A DNA stretch of 50,585 nucleotides, taken from an uncultured Oscillospiraceae bacterium. GTDB lineage: Bacteria > Bacillota > Clostridia > Oscillospirales > Oscillospiraceae. The translations under genes were made by a program, and so were the position numbers. Position 1 is the first letter of the stretch, and every line of letters starts with the position of its first letter. Positions 33,358 through 40,884 of the stretch are shown in pieces. The notes under the pieces are model-generated. The model ran no database searches. It was given only the letters and a program-made list of their open reading frames with translations, and was not told where the DNA came from. The DNA lies in the NCBI GenBank assembly GCA_934589145.1, contig CAKTNW010000013.1, forward strand, positions 1 to 50,585, read 5' to 3'.

Positions 33358-34254
33358 TCAGTTTTCGTAAAAATGCTTGACGAAGGTGACGAACTGCTGG
33401 GTCTGGCCGCTCATGGGCGCGCCGCGGCGGCAGGCCACATAGAGCCTGCGCTGCGCCTCTCCCTGGGGCAGACGGAAGGTCATGAGCCGTCCGGAGCGCA
33501 CCGCGTCCTCCGCCGCCTTTTCCGAGATAATGGAGATGCCCAGGCCGCCGGCCACCAGATTCTTGATGGACTCCTGGTCGTTGAGGCGGGCGGTGATGGT
33601 CAGGTCGTTCTCGTCCACGCCCATCTGCTCGAAATAGGCGGAGACGCACTTCTTGCTGCCGCTGCCCTTCTCCCGCAGCAGCATGGGCTCACGGCAAATC
33701 TCCGGGAGCGTCATGCCGCCCGCTTCCTGATAGCGGCGGAAGTGGTCGCTGACCGGGGTGATCAGCACCATCCGGTCGGCATAGAAAGGCGTCAGCTCCA
33801 GCGCCTCCTCCTGCACCTCCGCGCCGATGAGGCCCACGTCGAAGGCACCGCACAGCAGGCCGTCCACGATGCCCTGACTGTCGCTCTGGAACACATGGAA
33901 CTGGGACGCGGGGCGGATGGCCCGAAAGGCAGGCAGGATCTCCGGCAGGATGTAGGCCGAGGGGATGGTGGACGCGCCGATGCGGATCATCTTCTCGTCC
34001 TCGTCGCTCCAGCTGCGCATCAGGTTGTCCCGCAGGTTCACGATGTTGCAGGCGCACTCGTACAGCTCCTGGCCGCGGGGCGTCACCTCCACGGATTTGG
34101 TGGTGCGGATGATGAGACTGGTCTGAAATTCCTCCTCCAGCTGCCGCACGTGGGTACTGATGGTGGGCTGGGACAGATATAATTTCTCCGCCGCCTTTGT
34201 GAAGCTTCTATACTTTACAACGGCGCAGAATGACTGTAATTGCTTCAGTTCCAT
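33358..34254 (-). CDS. LysR-type regulator of the selenium cluster
   Basis: The 298-aa LysR-family protein begins MELKQLQSFCAVVKYRSFTK. The helix-turn-helix is AAEKLYLSQPTISTHVRQLE (about 19-38), and an effector domain follows from about 85. Start at 34254, after GGGAGG. It overlaps the end of the desulfurase gene by 10 bp and sits opposite yedE-selD. LysR proteins of this type recur in selenium metabolism clusters. The effector is unknown; the divergent region 35409-35569 is the likely target. Confidence 0.88.
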   Translation of the reverse strand: MELKQLQSFCAVVKYRSFTKAAEKLYLSQPTISTHVRQLEEEFQTSLIIRTTKSVEVTPRGQELYECACNIVNLRDNLMRSWSDEDEKMIRIGASTIPSAYILPEILPAFRAIRPASQFHVFQSDSQGIVDGLLCGAFDVGLIGAEVQEEALELTPFYADRMVLITPVSDHFRRYQEAGGMTLPEICREPMLLREKGSGSKKCVSAYFEQMGVDENDLTITARLNDQESIKNLVAGGLGISIISEKAAEDAVRSGRLMTFRLPQGEAQRRLYVACRRGAPMSGQTQQFVTFVKHFYEN

Positions 34255-35408
34255 ATGGTCCTCCCGCACAGTTCACGCAGGGCGGACAGGGCCGTGTCCA
34301 CCTGCTGGGGCGTATTGTGCCAGCCGAAGGAAAAGCGGATGGTGCCGGTGGGGTAAGTTCCCAGCGTCCTGTGGGCATTGGGCGCGCAGTGAAGGCCCAC
34401 ACGCACCATGATGCCGTATTCCTGTCCCAGGGCGTCGGCCACCAGCGCCGGGTCGGCATTTTCCGGCGCCACGGACACCACGCCTACCCGGCCCGTCACG
34501 TCCCGGCGACCCACCACCCGCAGGTTCGGGATCGACAGCGCGCCGGTGAGGAACCGCTCCGTCAGCGCCAGCTCATGGGCGCGGACGGCGTCGATGGTCT
34601 CCCCTTTCAGCCAGCAGAGGGCCGCATGGAGGCCCATGATCCCCGGCAGGTTCATGGTGCCCGCCTCGAACTTATCCGGCATGAAGGACGGCATACGCTC
34701 CTCATGGCTGACGCTGCCGGTACCTCCGGCGATCAGCGGCTCCACCAGCGGCACCATGTCCGGCCGGAGGATAAACCCGCCCACACCCTGCGGCCCCAGC
34801 AGGCCCTTGTGGCCGGTGAAAGCCAGGGCGTCGATGTGCATGGCCTCCATGTCGATGGGCAGGACGCCCGCCGTCTGGGCGGTGTCCAGAATGAATCTCA
34901 GGCCGTGAGCATGGCAGAAGGCCCCCACCTCTCCGGCGGGCAGCACCGTGCCGCAGACGTTGCTGGCGTGGAGCATCACCACGGCACGGGTCTCGGGCCG
35001 CAGCAGCTTTTTCATGGCGGCGGTGTCCAGCGTGCCGTCCGGCGCACAGGGGATGCGGTCAAAGGACACGCCTTGGCTTTGAAGCTGGGTCAGCGGCCGC
35101 ATGACGGCGTTGTGCTCCATGGCGGAGACCAGCACATGGTCTCCGGGCTTCAGAAAGCCCTTCAAGAGGACGTTCAGGCTCTCGGTGATATTGCGGGTAA
35201 ACACCACGTTCCGGCAATCGGGGCCGTGGAACAGCTCCGTCAGCAGTTGGCGGGTGTGCAGCACCGTCTCCTCCGCCTGATAGGCCTCGTCATAGCCGCC
35301 GCGGTTGATGTTGCAGCCGCAGTCATTGATATAATGATACACCGCCTCCGCCACGCCGGGCGCTTTGGGAAAGCTGGTGCTGGCATTGTCCAGATAGATC
35401 CGCTCCAC
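34245..35408 (-). CDS. Cysteine desulfurase-like enzyme of selenium cluster
   Basis: The 387-aa class V aminotransferase-fold enzyme begins MERIYLDNASTSFPKAP. The PLP lysine is in AFTGHKGLLGPQG, and a mobile-loop Cys lies in MVRVGLHCAPNAHRTLG. It matches the EF2568-type family that travels with YqeB and SelD, where it probably supplies selenium or sulfur from cysteine or selenocysteine for the hydroxylase cofactor. It is the first gene of a two-gene unit with the LysR regulator. Confidence 0.88.
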   Translation of the reverse strand: MERIYLDNASTSFPKAPGVAEAVYHYINDCGCNINRGGYDEAYQAEETVLHTRQLLTELFHGPDCRNVVFTRNITESLNVLLKGFLKPGDHVLVSAMEHNAVMRPLTQLQSQGVSFDRIPCAPDGTLDTAAMKKLLRPETRAVVMLHASNVCGTVLPAGEVGAFCHAHGLRFILDTAQTAGVLPIDMEAMHIDALAFTGHKGLLGPQGVGGFILRPDMVPLVEPLIAGGTGSVSHEERMPSFMPDKFEAGTMNLPGIMGLHAALCWLKGETIDAVRAHELALTERFLTGALSIPNLRVVGRRDVTGRVGVVSVAPENADPALVADALGQEYGIMVRVGLHCAPNAHRTLGTYPTGTIRFSFGWHNTPQQVDTALSALRELCGRTIWN

Positions 35409-35569
35409 GGTCCTGGCCTCCTTTTTTCCTCAATTTTTATTAGCTTACCACACATTTATTGGAAAAGCAAATCTTTTCAGAGGATATATCTATAATTGGT
35501 ATTGGACATTCTGTCGCCTATGGTGGTATGGTATGATAAGATACTATATAAAGAGGAGAAAGATCCAAC

Positions 35570-36652
35570 ATGAATGTCAAACGCGAACGAATCCAAATCG
35601 TCATCGCCGGACTGATCATCGGCGTCATTGCCTCGCTGCTGGTCTTTTTCGGCAATCCCTCCAATATGGGCTTCTGCATTGCCTGCTTCCTGCGGGATAC
35701 CGCCGGTGGTCTGGGCCTGCACCGGGCCGCCGCCGTGCAGTACATCCGGCCGGAGATCATCGGCCTGGTGCTGGGCAGCTTCATCGTGGCCCTGTGCAAA
35801 AAGGAGTTCTCCGCCAAGGGCGGCAGCGCACCCGTTACCCGGTTTGTGCTGGGCTTCTTCGTGATGGTGGGCTGCCTGATGTTCCTGGGCTGCCCCTTCC
35901 GCATGATCCTGCGTCTGGCGGGCGGCGACCTGAACGCCCTGCTGGGCCTGCTGGGCTTTGTGCTGGGTATCCTGGCCGGTGTGTTCTTCCTGAAGCGGGG
36001 CTACTCCCTGAAGCGCACCTATACCCAGACCAAGCTGGACGGCGTCATCTTCCCCGCCATCCAAGTGGTGGTGTTCATCCTGCTGGTGGCGGCGCCCGCC
36101 TTCATCTTCTTCACCGAAGCGGGCGGCGGCCCCGGCGCCAAGCACGCCGCGGTGGCCATCAGCCTGATCGCCGGTCTCATCGTGGGCGCTCTGGCCCAGC
36201 GTACCCGCCTATGCATGGTGGGCGGCATCCGCGACATCGTGCTGTTCCGCGAGCCCAAGCTGCTGATGGGCTTCGGCGCTATCCTGGTCAGCGCGCTGGT
36301 CTGCAACCTGATCCTCAACGGCGTGGGTGAGGCCACCTTCTTCCACCTGGGCTTCGAGGGCCAGCCTATCGCCCACACCGACGGGCTGTGGAACTGCCTG
36401 GGTATGCTGCTGGTGGGCTTTGGCTGCGTGCTGCTGGGCGGCTGCCCCCTGCGGCAGCTGGTCATGTCCGGCGAGGGCAACTCCGACAGCGCCGTCACCG
36501 TGCTGGGCCTGATCGTGGGCGCGGCCTTCTGCCACAACTTCGGCCTGGCCTCCAGCGCCGACGGCCCCACCGCCGCCGGTAAGATCGCCGTGCTGCTGGG
36601 CATCGCCGTTGTGGCGGTGATCGCCTGCCTGAACACCTTCAAGAAGAAATAA
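35570..36652 (+). CDS. yedE: YedE-family putative selenium transporter
   Basis: The 360-aa polytopic protein (about ten hydrophobic segments) has two YeeE/YedE-type repeats. Conserved Cys motifs are GFCIACFLRD, FLGCPFRMILRLAGGD, AQRTRLCMVGGIRDI and LLGGCPLRQLVMSGEGN. Members linked to selD are thought to import a selenium compound. It leads the operon yedE-tusA-like-DUF3343-selD, divergent from the desulfurase and LysR pair. Confidence 0.9.
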   Translation: MNVKRERIQIVIAGLIIGVIASLLVFFGNPSNMGFCIACFLRDTAGGLGLHRAAAVQYIRPEIIGLVLGSFIVALCKKEFSAKGGSAPVTRFVLGFFVMVGCLMFLGCPFRMILRLAGGDLNALLGLLGFVLGILAGVFFLKRGYSLKRTYTQTKLDGVIFPAIQVVVFILLVAAPAFIFFTEAGGGPGAKHAAVAISLIAGLIVGALAQRTRLCMVGGIRDIVLFREPKLLMGFGAILVSALVCNLILNGVGEATFFHLGFEGQPIAHTDGLWNCLGMLLVGFGCVLLGGCPLRQLVMSGEGNSDSAVTVLGLIVGAAFCHNFGLASSADGPTAAGKIAVLLGIAVVAVIACLNTFKKK

Positions 36653-36665
36653 GGAGATACCAAAT

Positions 36666-36872
36666 ATGAAAATCATCGACGCGCGGGGTCTTTCCTGCCC
36701 CGAACCCGTGGTGCTGCTGCGCAGCGCCATGGAGAGCAAGGAAAACGCATATCAGATCATCGTGGACAACCACGCCTCCCGGGAGAACACCACCCGCTAT
36801 GCCCAGCATCAGGGCTATCAGGTGGCTGTCAGTGAGCAGGACGGCGAGTGGACGCTGACCTTTACCAAGTGA
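36666..36872 (+). CDS. TusA-like sulfur/selenium carrier protein
   Basis: The 68-aa protein has the TusA active-site motif CPEP with Cys11 in DARGLSCPEPVVLL. It corresponds to the N-terminal part of the selenium-cluster protein YedF, which usually has about 200 residues including a DsrE-like C-terminal domain. Here it ends cleanly after the TusA fold, so it is a stand-alone carrier. The stop overlaps the next start as GTGA. Confidence 0.88.
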   Translation: MKIIDARGLSCPEPVVLLRSAMESKENAYQIIVDNHASRENTTRYAQHQGYQVAVSEQDGEWTLTFTK

Positions 36873-37120
36873 CGTACATTGTGACCTTTTTCTCCCACTT
36901 CGGCGCGGTGCGGTACAAGCAGCTCTGCGGTGAGCAGGGCATCTTCTGCCGCATGATGCCGGTGCCGAGAGACCTGAGCAGTAGCTGCGGCACCTGCGTT
37001 CGGTGCGAGGGGGACTATCTCCCACCGGCCGACGCCGGACTTGAGGAGATCGAGCAGGTGGCCGCATGGGACGGCACAGGATACACCACCGTGTATCACA
37101 CGGATGAAGCGGAGGGCTGA
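36869..37120 (+). CDS. DUF3343 putative Se/S carrier protein
   Basis: The 83-aa protein matches the DUF3343 family: it begins (M)TYIVTFFSHFGAVRYKQLC and contains RMMPVPRDLSSSCGTCVRCE with the CxxCxxC-type cluster Cys59-Cys62-Cys65 counted from a far-upstream ATG, or about 52/55/58 here. Start chosen as GTG at 36869, overlapping the TusA-like stop; the upstream ATG lies inside that gene. Context suggests delivery of selenium to SelD. Confidence 0.85.
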   Translation: MTYIVTFFSHFGAVRYKQLCGEQGIFCRMMPVPRDLSSSCGTCVRCEGDYLPPADAGLEEIEQVAAWDGTGYTTVYHTDEAEG

Positions 37121-37122
37121 CC

Positions 37123-38160
37123 ATGGAAACAGAAGTAAAGCTGACAAAGCTGGCCTCCTGCGCCGGATGCGGCGCGAAGGTGGGGGCGGGAACGCTGGTG
37201 CATCTGTTGGAGGGCTTCCGTACCCACAGCGATCCCCGGCTGCTGGTGGGCTTTGACAAGTCCGACGACGCCAGCGTGTACTATCTGGACGAGAATACGG
37301 CGCTGGTGCAGACCACGGATTTTTTCCCGCCTATCGTGGACGATCCCTTCCTGTACGGGCAGATCGCCGCGGCCAACGCCATCAGCGACGTGTACGCCAT
37401 GGGCGGTGAGCCGAAGCTGGCACTGAACATCATGTGCATCCCCGAGGCCATGACCGCCGACACGGTGCAGGAGCTGCTGCGGGGCGGCTATGACAAGGCC
37501 TATGAGGCGGGCGTCATCATCACCGGCGGCCACACCATCCACGGGGCGGAGCCCATCTACGGCCTGGCGGTGTCCGGTTTCGTGCATCCCGGCCGCATCC
37601 TGACCAACAGCGGCGCAAAGCCCGGCGACGTGCTGATCCTGACCAAGCCGCTGGGCGTGGGCGTGCTGACCACCGCCGCCAAGGCGGGACTGGTAAGCGA
37701 CGACGTGATGGCGCGCATTTACCGGCAGATGGCCACGCTGAACAAGGCGGCCCGGAACATCATGGTGAAGTACCGCGTCCATAGCTGCACCGACGTGACG
37801 GGCTTTGCCCTGCTGGGCCACAGCTTTGAGATGGCCCAGGGCAGCGGCTGCACGGTACACATCCGCGCCCAGGACGTGCCCTTCCATCCGGAAGCGTGGG
37901 AGCTGGCGGATATGGGCTTCCTCCCTGCCGGGGCCTATCGGAACCGGGACTATGCCGAGGCGGGCGTCACCGTCCACAATGGTGTCAGCCGCACCATGCA
38001 GGATCTGCTGTACGATCCCCAGACCAGCGGCGGACTGCTGATGGCGGTGGACGCCGCCGACGCAGTCGCCTGCCTGCGGGAGCTGCGGGACGCCATCCCC
38101 AACGCCGCTGCCGTGGGGTATGTGACGGCGTGGGAGGAAAACTGGATCATCCTGGAGTAA
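37123..38160 (+). CDS. selD: Selenide, water dikinase
   Basis: The 345-aa enzyme makes selenophosphate from selenide and ATP. The N-terminal catalytic motif is ASCAGCGAKVG, with Cys16 at the key position and no in-frame UGA, so this is a Cys-type SelD. TTDFFPPIVDDP, ANAISDVYAMGG and ITGGHTIHG mark the ATP site. It closes the four-gene operon, 2 bp after the DUF3343 gene. selA, selB and a tRNA-Sec gene are absent from the window. Confidence 0.97.
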   Translation: METEVKLTKLASCAGCGAKVGAGTLVHLLEGFRTHSDPRLLVGFDKSDDASVYYLDENTALVQTTDFFPPIVDDPFLYGQIAAANAISDVYAMGGEPKLALNIMCIPEAMTADTVQELLRGGYDKAYEAGVIITGGHTIHGAEPIYGLAVSGFVHPGRILTNSGAKPGDVLILTKPLGVGVLTTAAKAGLVSDDVMARIYRQMATLNKAARNIMVKYRVHSCTDVTGFALLGHSFEMAQGSGCTVHIRAQDVPFHPEAWELADMGFLPAGAYRNRDYAEAGVTVHNGVSRTMQDLLYDPQTSGGLLMAVDAADAVACLRELRDAIPNAAAVGYVTAWEENWIILE

Positions 38161-38170
38161 CAAAGCGCAT

Positions 38171-38210
38171 AAAAAGAAACACCTTTCGCCGGGCGAAAGG
38201 TGTTTCTTTA
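38171..38210. terminator. Bidirectional terminator after selD
   Basis: An 18-bp nearly self-complementary stem (38173-38190 with 38192-38209) has A and T runs. It separates converging selD and the B3/4 gene. Confidence 0.85.
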
Positions 38211-38220
38211 TTGGATCGTC

Positions 38221-38934
38221 TTACTTGAAGAACTCGAAGCGGGGCTGCTCCTTGCTGACGTAGCCCACCTCGATCTGGATGCCGTCGCCGAAGTAGCGGT
38301 GCAGCAGATCGATCAGCTCGTCGGCGGCCTTGTGGACCTCCTCCTGATTCACGTCGGAGAAGCCGTCAATGGGGAACAGGATGGCCTTGGTCTCCTCGGT
38401 GATCTTGCCCCGCTCCGACTGACGCCACGTCCAGCGGCGGGTACGGATCTCCTTGCCGGAGGCATAGACCGCCTCGCCTGCGTCGGGAGTCTCCTCCTCG
38501 GTGCTGCCGAAGGGGATGAAGGTATCCCCTTCCCCGGCCAGACGGACGTCCAGCCCCTCGTCGATGGTATCCAGATCGTGGGCGCCCATGGGCAGGCGGT
38601 GCTTGATGGACACGGCGTTGCCCAGATCCACGGCGGCGTTGATATGGGGGAAGCCCTTGCCCTTGGCGATGCGGGTCAGCAGCGCCTCGATGGAGCACAT
38701 AAACTTATTGGGGTTGATGCCCAGTGCGGTAAAGGCAGTGCGGTAGGGCACGATATCCTCAGTCTCCTTGGGCTTTTTGCCGGTAAAATATGCCTCACAG
38801 GCGGCCACATTCTCCGCCAGCATCTGCTCCAGCTCCGGGATCTCGCGGGTGTTGTCCAGTCCACGGACGGCCACCGCGCCAAAGTAGGCATTGGGCAGCT
38901 TTTCAAAGAATTCTTTTGACACCTGATAGTACAT
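38221..38934 (-). CDS. B3/4 tRNA-binding-domain protein
   Basis: The 237-aa protein matches free-standing B3/4 domains, related to the editing region of phenylalanyl-tRNA synthetase beta chain. Visible features are PYRTAFTALGINPNKFMCSIEAL, read as a helix-rich core, and HINAAVDLGNAVSIKHRLPM. Such proteins may edit mischarged tRNA or act on amino acids; the role here is unknown. Start at 38934, after AGGAGG. A palindrome at its promoter suggests repression by the divergent GntR regulator. Confidence 0.85.
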   Translation of the reverse strand: MYYQVSKEFFEKLPNAYFGAVAVRGLDNTREIPELEQMLAENVAACEAYFTGKKPKETEDIVPYRTAFTALGINPNKFMCSIEALLTRIAKGKGFPHINAAVDLGNAVSIKHRLPMGAHDLDTIDEGLDVRLAGEGDTFIPFGSTEEETPDAGEAVYASGKEIRTRRWTWRQSERGKITEETKAILFPIDGFSDVNQEEVHKAADELIDLLHRYFGDGIQIEVGYVSKEQPRFEFFK

Positions 38935-38975
38935 GACGTCTCCTCCTATTGATACTTTATTGCTGTAAAGCAAGT

Positions 38976-39017
38976 ATATCTTGCAAGATATGATAGCACG
39001 TTTTTTGAAAAAAGCAA
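38976..39017 (-). promoter_or_regulatory. B3/4 gene promoter with 16-bp palindrome
   Basis: On the minus strand, TTGCTT (39012-39017) and TATCAT (38990-38995) have a 16-bp spacer. A perfect palindrome ATATCTTGCAAGATAT (38976-38991) covers the start of transcription and touches the -10. Probably a repressor site. Confidence 0.5.
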
Positions 39018-39065
39018 GAGGAAAATAGAAATTTGACTTTTTTTGTAGGATTCTGAAAATTCCTC

Positions 39066-39111
39066 TTGATTTTTCCGAAACAGGTTACTATAATATGTTT
39101 GCATTTTGCAA
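39066..39111 (+). promoter_or_regulatory. gntR-type gene promoter with TTGCA inverted repeat
   Basis: TTGATT (39066-39071) and TATAAT (39089-39094) have a 17-bp spacer. TTGCA-TTT-TGCAA (39099-39111) follows at the transcription start and shares the TTGCAA core of the palindrome before the divergent gene. Consistent with autoregulation. Confidence 0.55.
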
Positions 39112-39134
39112 GAAGTAACATCTAGGAGGCATAT

Positions 39135-39782
39135 ATGCTCTCTATCAAAAAGCAGTCTTTGGTAGATATGGTCTATGAAAAGCTGCGGGAAGCCATCATT
39201 CAACTGCAGATCCCCCTGGGATCGAAGCTGAACGTCAACGAGCTGCAAAACAAGATGGGCGTCAGCTGTACGCCCCTGCGGGAGGCCATCAACCGCTTAC
39301 AGCAGGAGGGGTTGGTGGTCTATGAGACCAACGTAGGCGCTCACGTCATCTCACTGGCCCCTCACGATGTGCTGGAGATCCAGCAGCTGGCCATGACACT
39401 GCACGGCGCGGCCATTCGGCTGGCCATGGTCAACGGTGACCGAAGCACTATTATCGCGGAGCTGCGGCAGCGGCTGGCGGAGTACACCAGCGCCAGGACG
39501 GAGCACGATGAGGTGATGGCCGTGAAGGAGTTCATCGGGACGTACTATCACAACTGCGGCAACCGGCGGCTGGATCGGCACATGCTGGCCATTCAGGGGC
39601 AGCAGACACTGCTGCGGTACATATTCGCCTCCTGCATCCCCCAGCGGGCCGCGGACGTGGAGGTGTTCCACGAGATGCTGCTGGACACCATCAACGGCGA
39701 CGCGGACGCTGTGTGCGACACCCTGCAGCGATTCACCGACCACATGACGCTGATCGTAGAAAGCGCCGTGACGGAGCTGTAG
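39135..39782 (+). CDS. GntR-family (FCD-type) transcriptional regulator
   Basis: The 215-aa protein has an N-terminal winged helix (LVDMVYEKLREAIIQLQIPL, then LGSKLNVNELQNKMGVSCTP, then LREAINRLQQEGLVV) and an all-helical C-terminal domain of the FadR/FCD type. His residues in this domain (TYYHNCGN, DRHML, VFHEM) could bind a metal or ligand. Strong AGGAGG ribosome site. Divergent from the B3/4 gene, its likely target. Ligand unknown. Confidence 0.92.
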   Translation: MLSIKKQSLVDMVYEKLREAIIQLQIPLGSKLNVNELQNKMGVSCTPLREAINRLQQEGLVVYETNVGAHVISLAPHDVLEIQQLAMTLHGAAIRLAMVNGDRSTIIAELRQRLAEYTSARTEHDEVMAVKEFIGTYYHNCGNRRLDRHMLAIQGQQTLLRYIFASCIPQRAADVEVFHEMLLDTINGDADAVCDTLQRFTDHMTLIVESAVTEL

Positions 39783-39815
39783 CGCGCCTCTCCCCTCTTC
39801 TTCCATACATAAGGG

Positions 39816-39851
39816 AAAGCCTCCGGCACGAAATGTGCCGGAGGCTTTTTG
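39816..39851 (+). terminator. Intrinsic terminator after GntR-type gene
   Basis: A 14-bp stem (39816-39829 with 39835-39848) is followed by TTTTTG. Confidence 0.85.
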
Positions 39852-39877
39852 TATAAAATCAGTGTGTGGGGCAGGAA

Positions 39878-40156
39878 TCAGCCGTTCTGACGCATCTTGG
39901 CGAAGCAGTCGCTGCAATACACGGGACGGTCGGACTTGGGCTCGAAGGGAACCTTGGCCTCGCCGCCGCAGGCAGCGCAGACAGCGGTGAAATACTCACG
40001 GGGGCCACGGGCCGCGTTCTTGCGGGCGTCGCGGCAGGACTTGCAGCGCTGGGGCTCGTTCTGGAAGCCGCGCTCAGCATAGAACTCCTGCTCACCGGCG
40101 GTGAAAACGAATTCCTTGCCACACTCTTTGCAAACTAAAGTCTTGTCTTCGTACAT
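39878..40156 (-). CDS. Zinc-ribbon protein
   Basis: The 92-aa protein is built from Cys pairs: CKECGKEF (9-16), CKSCRDAR (about 38-45), CAACGGEA and CSDCFAKM, so it should bind two zinc ions. The first half (EFVFTAGEQEFYAERGF) matches a common short zinc-ribbon family of Firmicutes. Function unknown; a nucleic-acid or translation link is likely but unproven. Good ribosome site, GAGAGGG. Confidence 0.85.
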   Translation of the reverse strand: MYEDKTLVCKECGKEFVFTAGEQEFYAERGFQNEPQRCKSCRDARKNAARGPREYFTAVCAACGGEAKVPFEPKSDRPVYCSDCFAKMRQNG

Positions 40157-40189
40157 GATTTTACCCTCTCTTTGAGAAATATATTGCGT

Positions 40190-40813
40190 TCAGCCTTTGC
40201 TGATATCGCCCGATTGAAGTTGCCGCCCGATCTTGCGGCGTATGCGCTGCACAGCATTTTCCACCGATTTTGGCGGCTTGCCCACAGTTCCTGCGATCTC
40301 ACGACAGGTGAGACCGTCCAAATAGTACCCTAAAATCTCAGCTTCGAAGGCGGATAACTGTTTGCATGTGTACTCCAGCAGACCGGCGGTTTTTTCCCTG
40401 TCGATCAGCAAAACCTCGGGGTCGACCTGTGCAAAAGCGAGACTGACGTCAAAGAATGAGGGATTCAGGGGGATCGCTTGATTCAAAGGCTGGTGTTTGC
40501 CGGAGGAGGCGGATTTCAGCACCGTATACAGCCGGCGGCGGATGCACACCTCGGCAAAGGTGCAGAAGGACGCGGACTGGCCGGGGTCATATTCCCGCAT
40601 GGCCTTGATCAGCCCTACCATCCCCTCCTGCAGCAGATCCTCGTTATCGCCGCCAGCCAGGAAGTAGGGACGGGCTATGCTGCGCACCAGGCGGTGATAC
40701 CGGGCGGCCAGGACTTCCTCGGCGTTGCGGTTTCCGGTCTGGCAGGCGGCGCATAGCTGTTCGTCGCTCAATGTCTCCAAATAGGCAAAACTAGCCTCTT
40801 TGCTATTTACCAT
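40190..40813 (-). CDS. Sigma-70 family RNA polymerase factor, SigH-like
   Basis: The 207-aa sigma factor has region 2 (GGDNEDLLQEGMVGLIKAMREYDP, about 54-77, read in parts) and region 4 helix-turn-helix near LTCREIAGTVGKPPKSVENA. The size and region 2 resemble SigH, which in spore formers acts at the transition state; the assignment is not certain. The ATG lies five bases after a perfect -10 (40819), with no room for a ribosome site: the mRNA is probably leaderless. Confidence 0.88.
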   Translation of the reverse strand: MVNSKEASFAYLETLSDEQLCAACQTGNRNAEEVLAARYHRLVRSIARPYFLAGGDNEDLLQEGMVGLIKAMREYDPGQSASFCTFAEVCIRRRLYTVLKSASSGKHQPLNQAIPLNPSFFDVSLAFAQVDPEVLLIDREKTAGLLEYTCKQLSAFEAEILGYYLDGLTCREIAGTVGKPPKSVENAVQRIRRKIGRQLQSGDISKG

Positions 40814-40818
40814 CTTCT

Positions 40819-40848
40819 ATTATACCTTTTCGATAAATAATTTGTCAA
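40819..40848 (-). promoter_or_regulatory. Promoter of leaderless sigma factor gene
   Basis: On the minus strand, perfect TTGACA (40843-40848) and perfect TATAAT (40819-40824) have an 18-bp spacer. Transcription should begin at or next to the ATG at 40813. Confidence 0.8.
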
Positions 40849-40884
40849 GCAGTCCGCGAAAATTTGTGAAATAGTTGCGTTTTC

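Noticed and set aside
34230..35495. A 421-codon plus-strand open frame opposite the cysteine desulfurase-like gene
   Set aside because: Antisense shadow; the minus-strand gene has a clear PLP lysine and family N-terminus.
37123..38160. Selenocysteine-containing SelD
   Set aside because: The active-site codon region reads Cys and there is no in-frame TGA.
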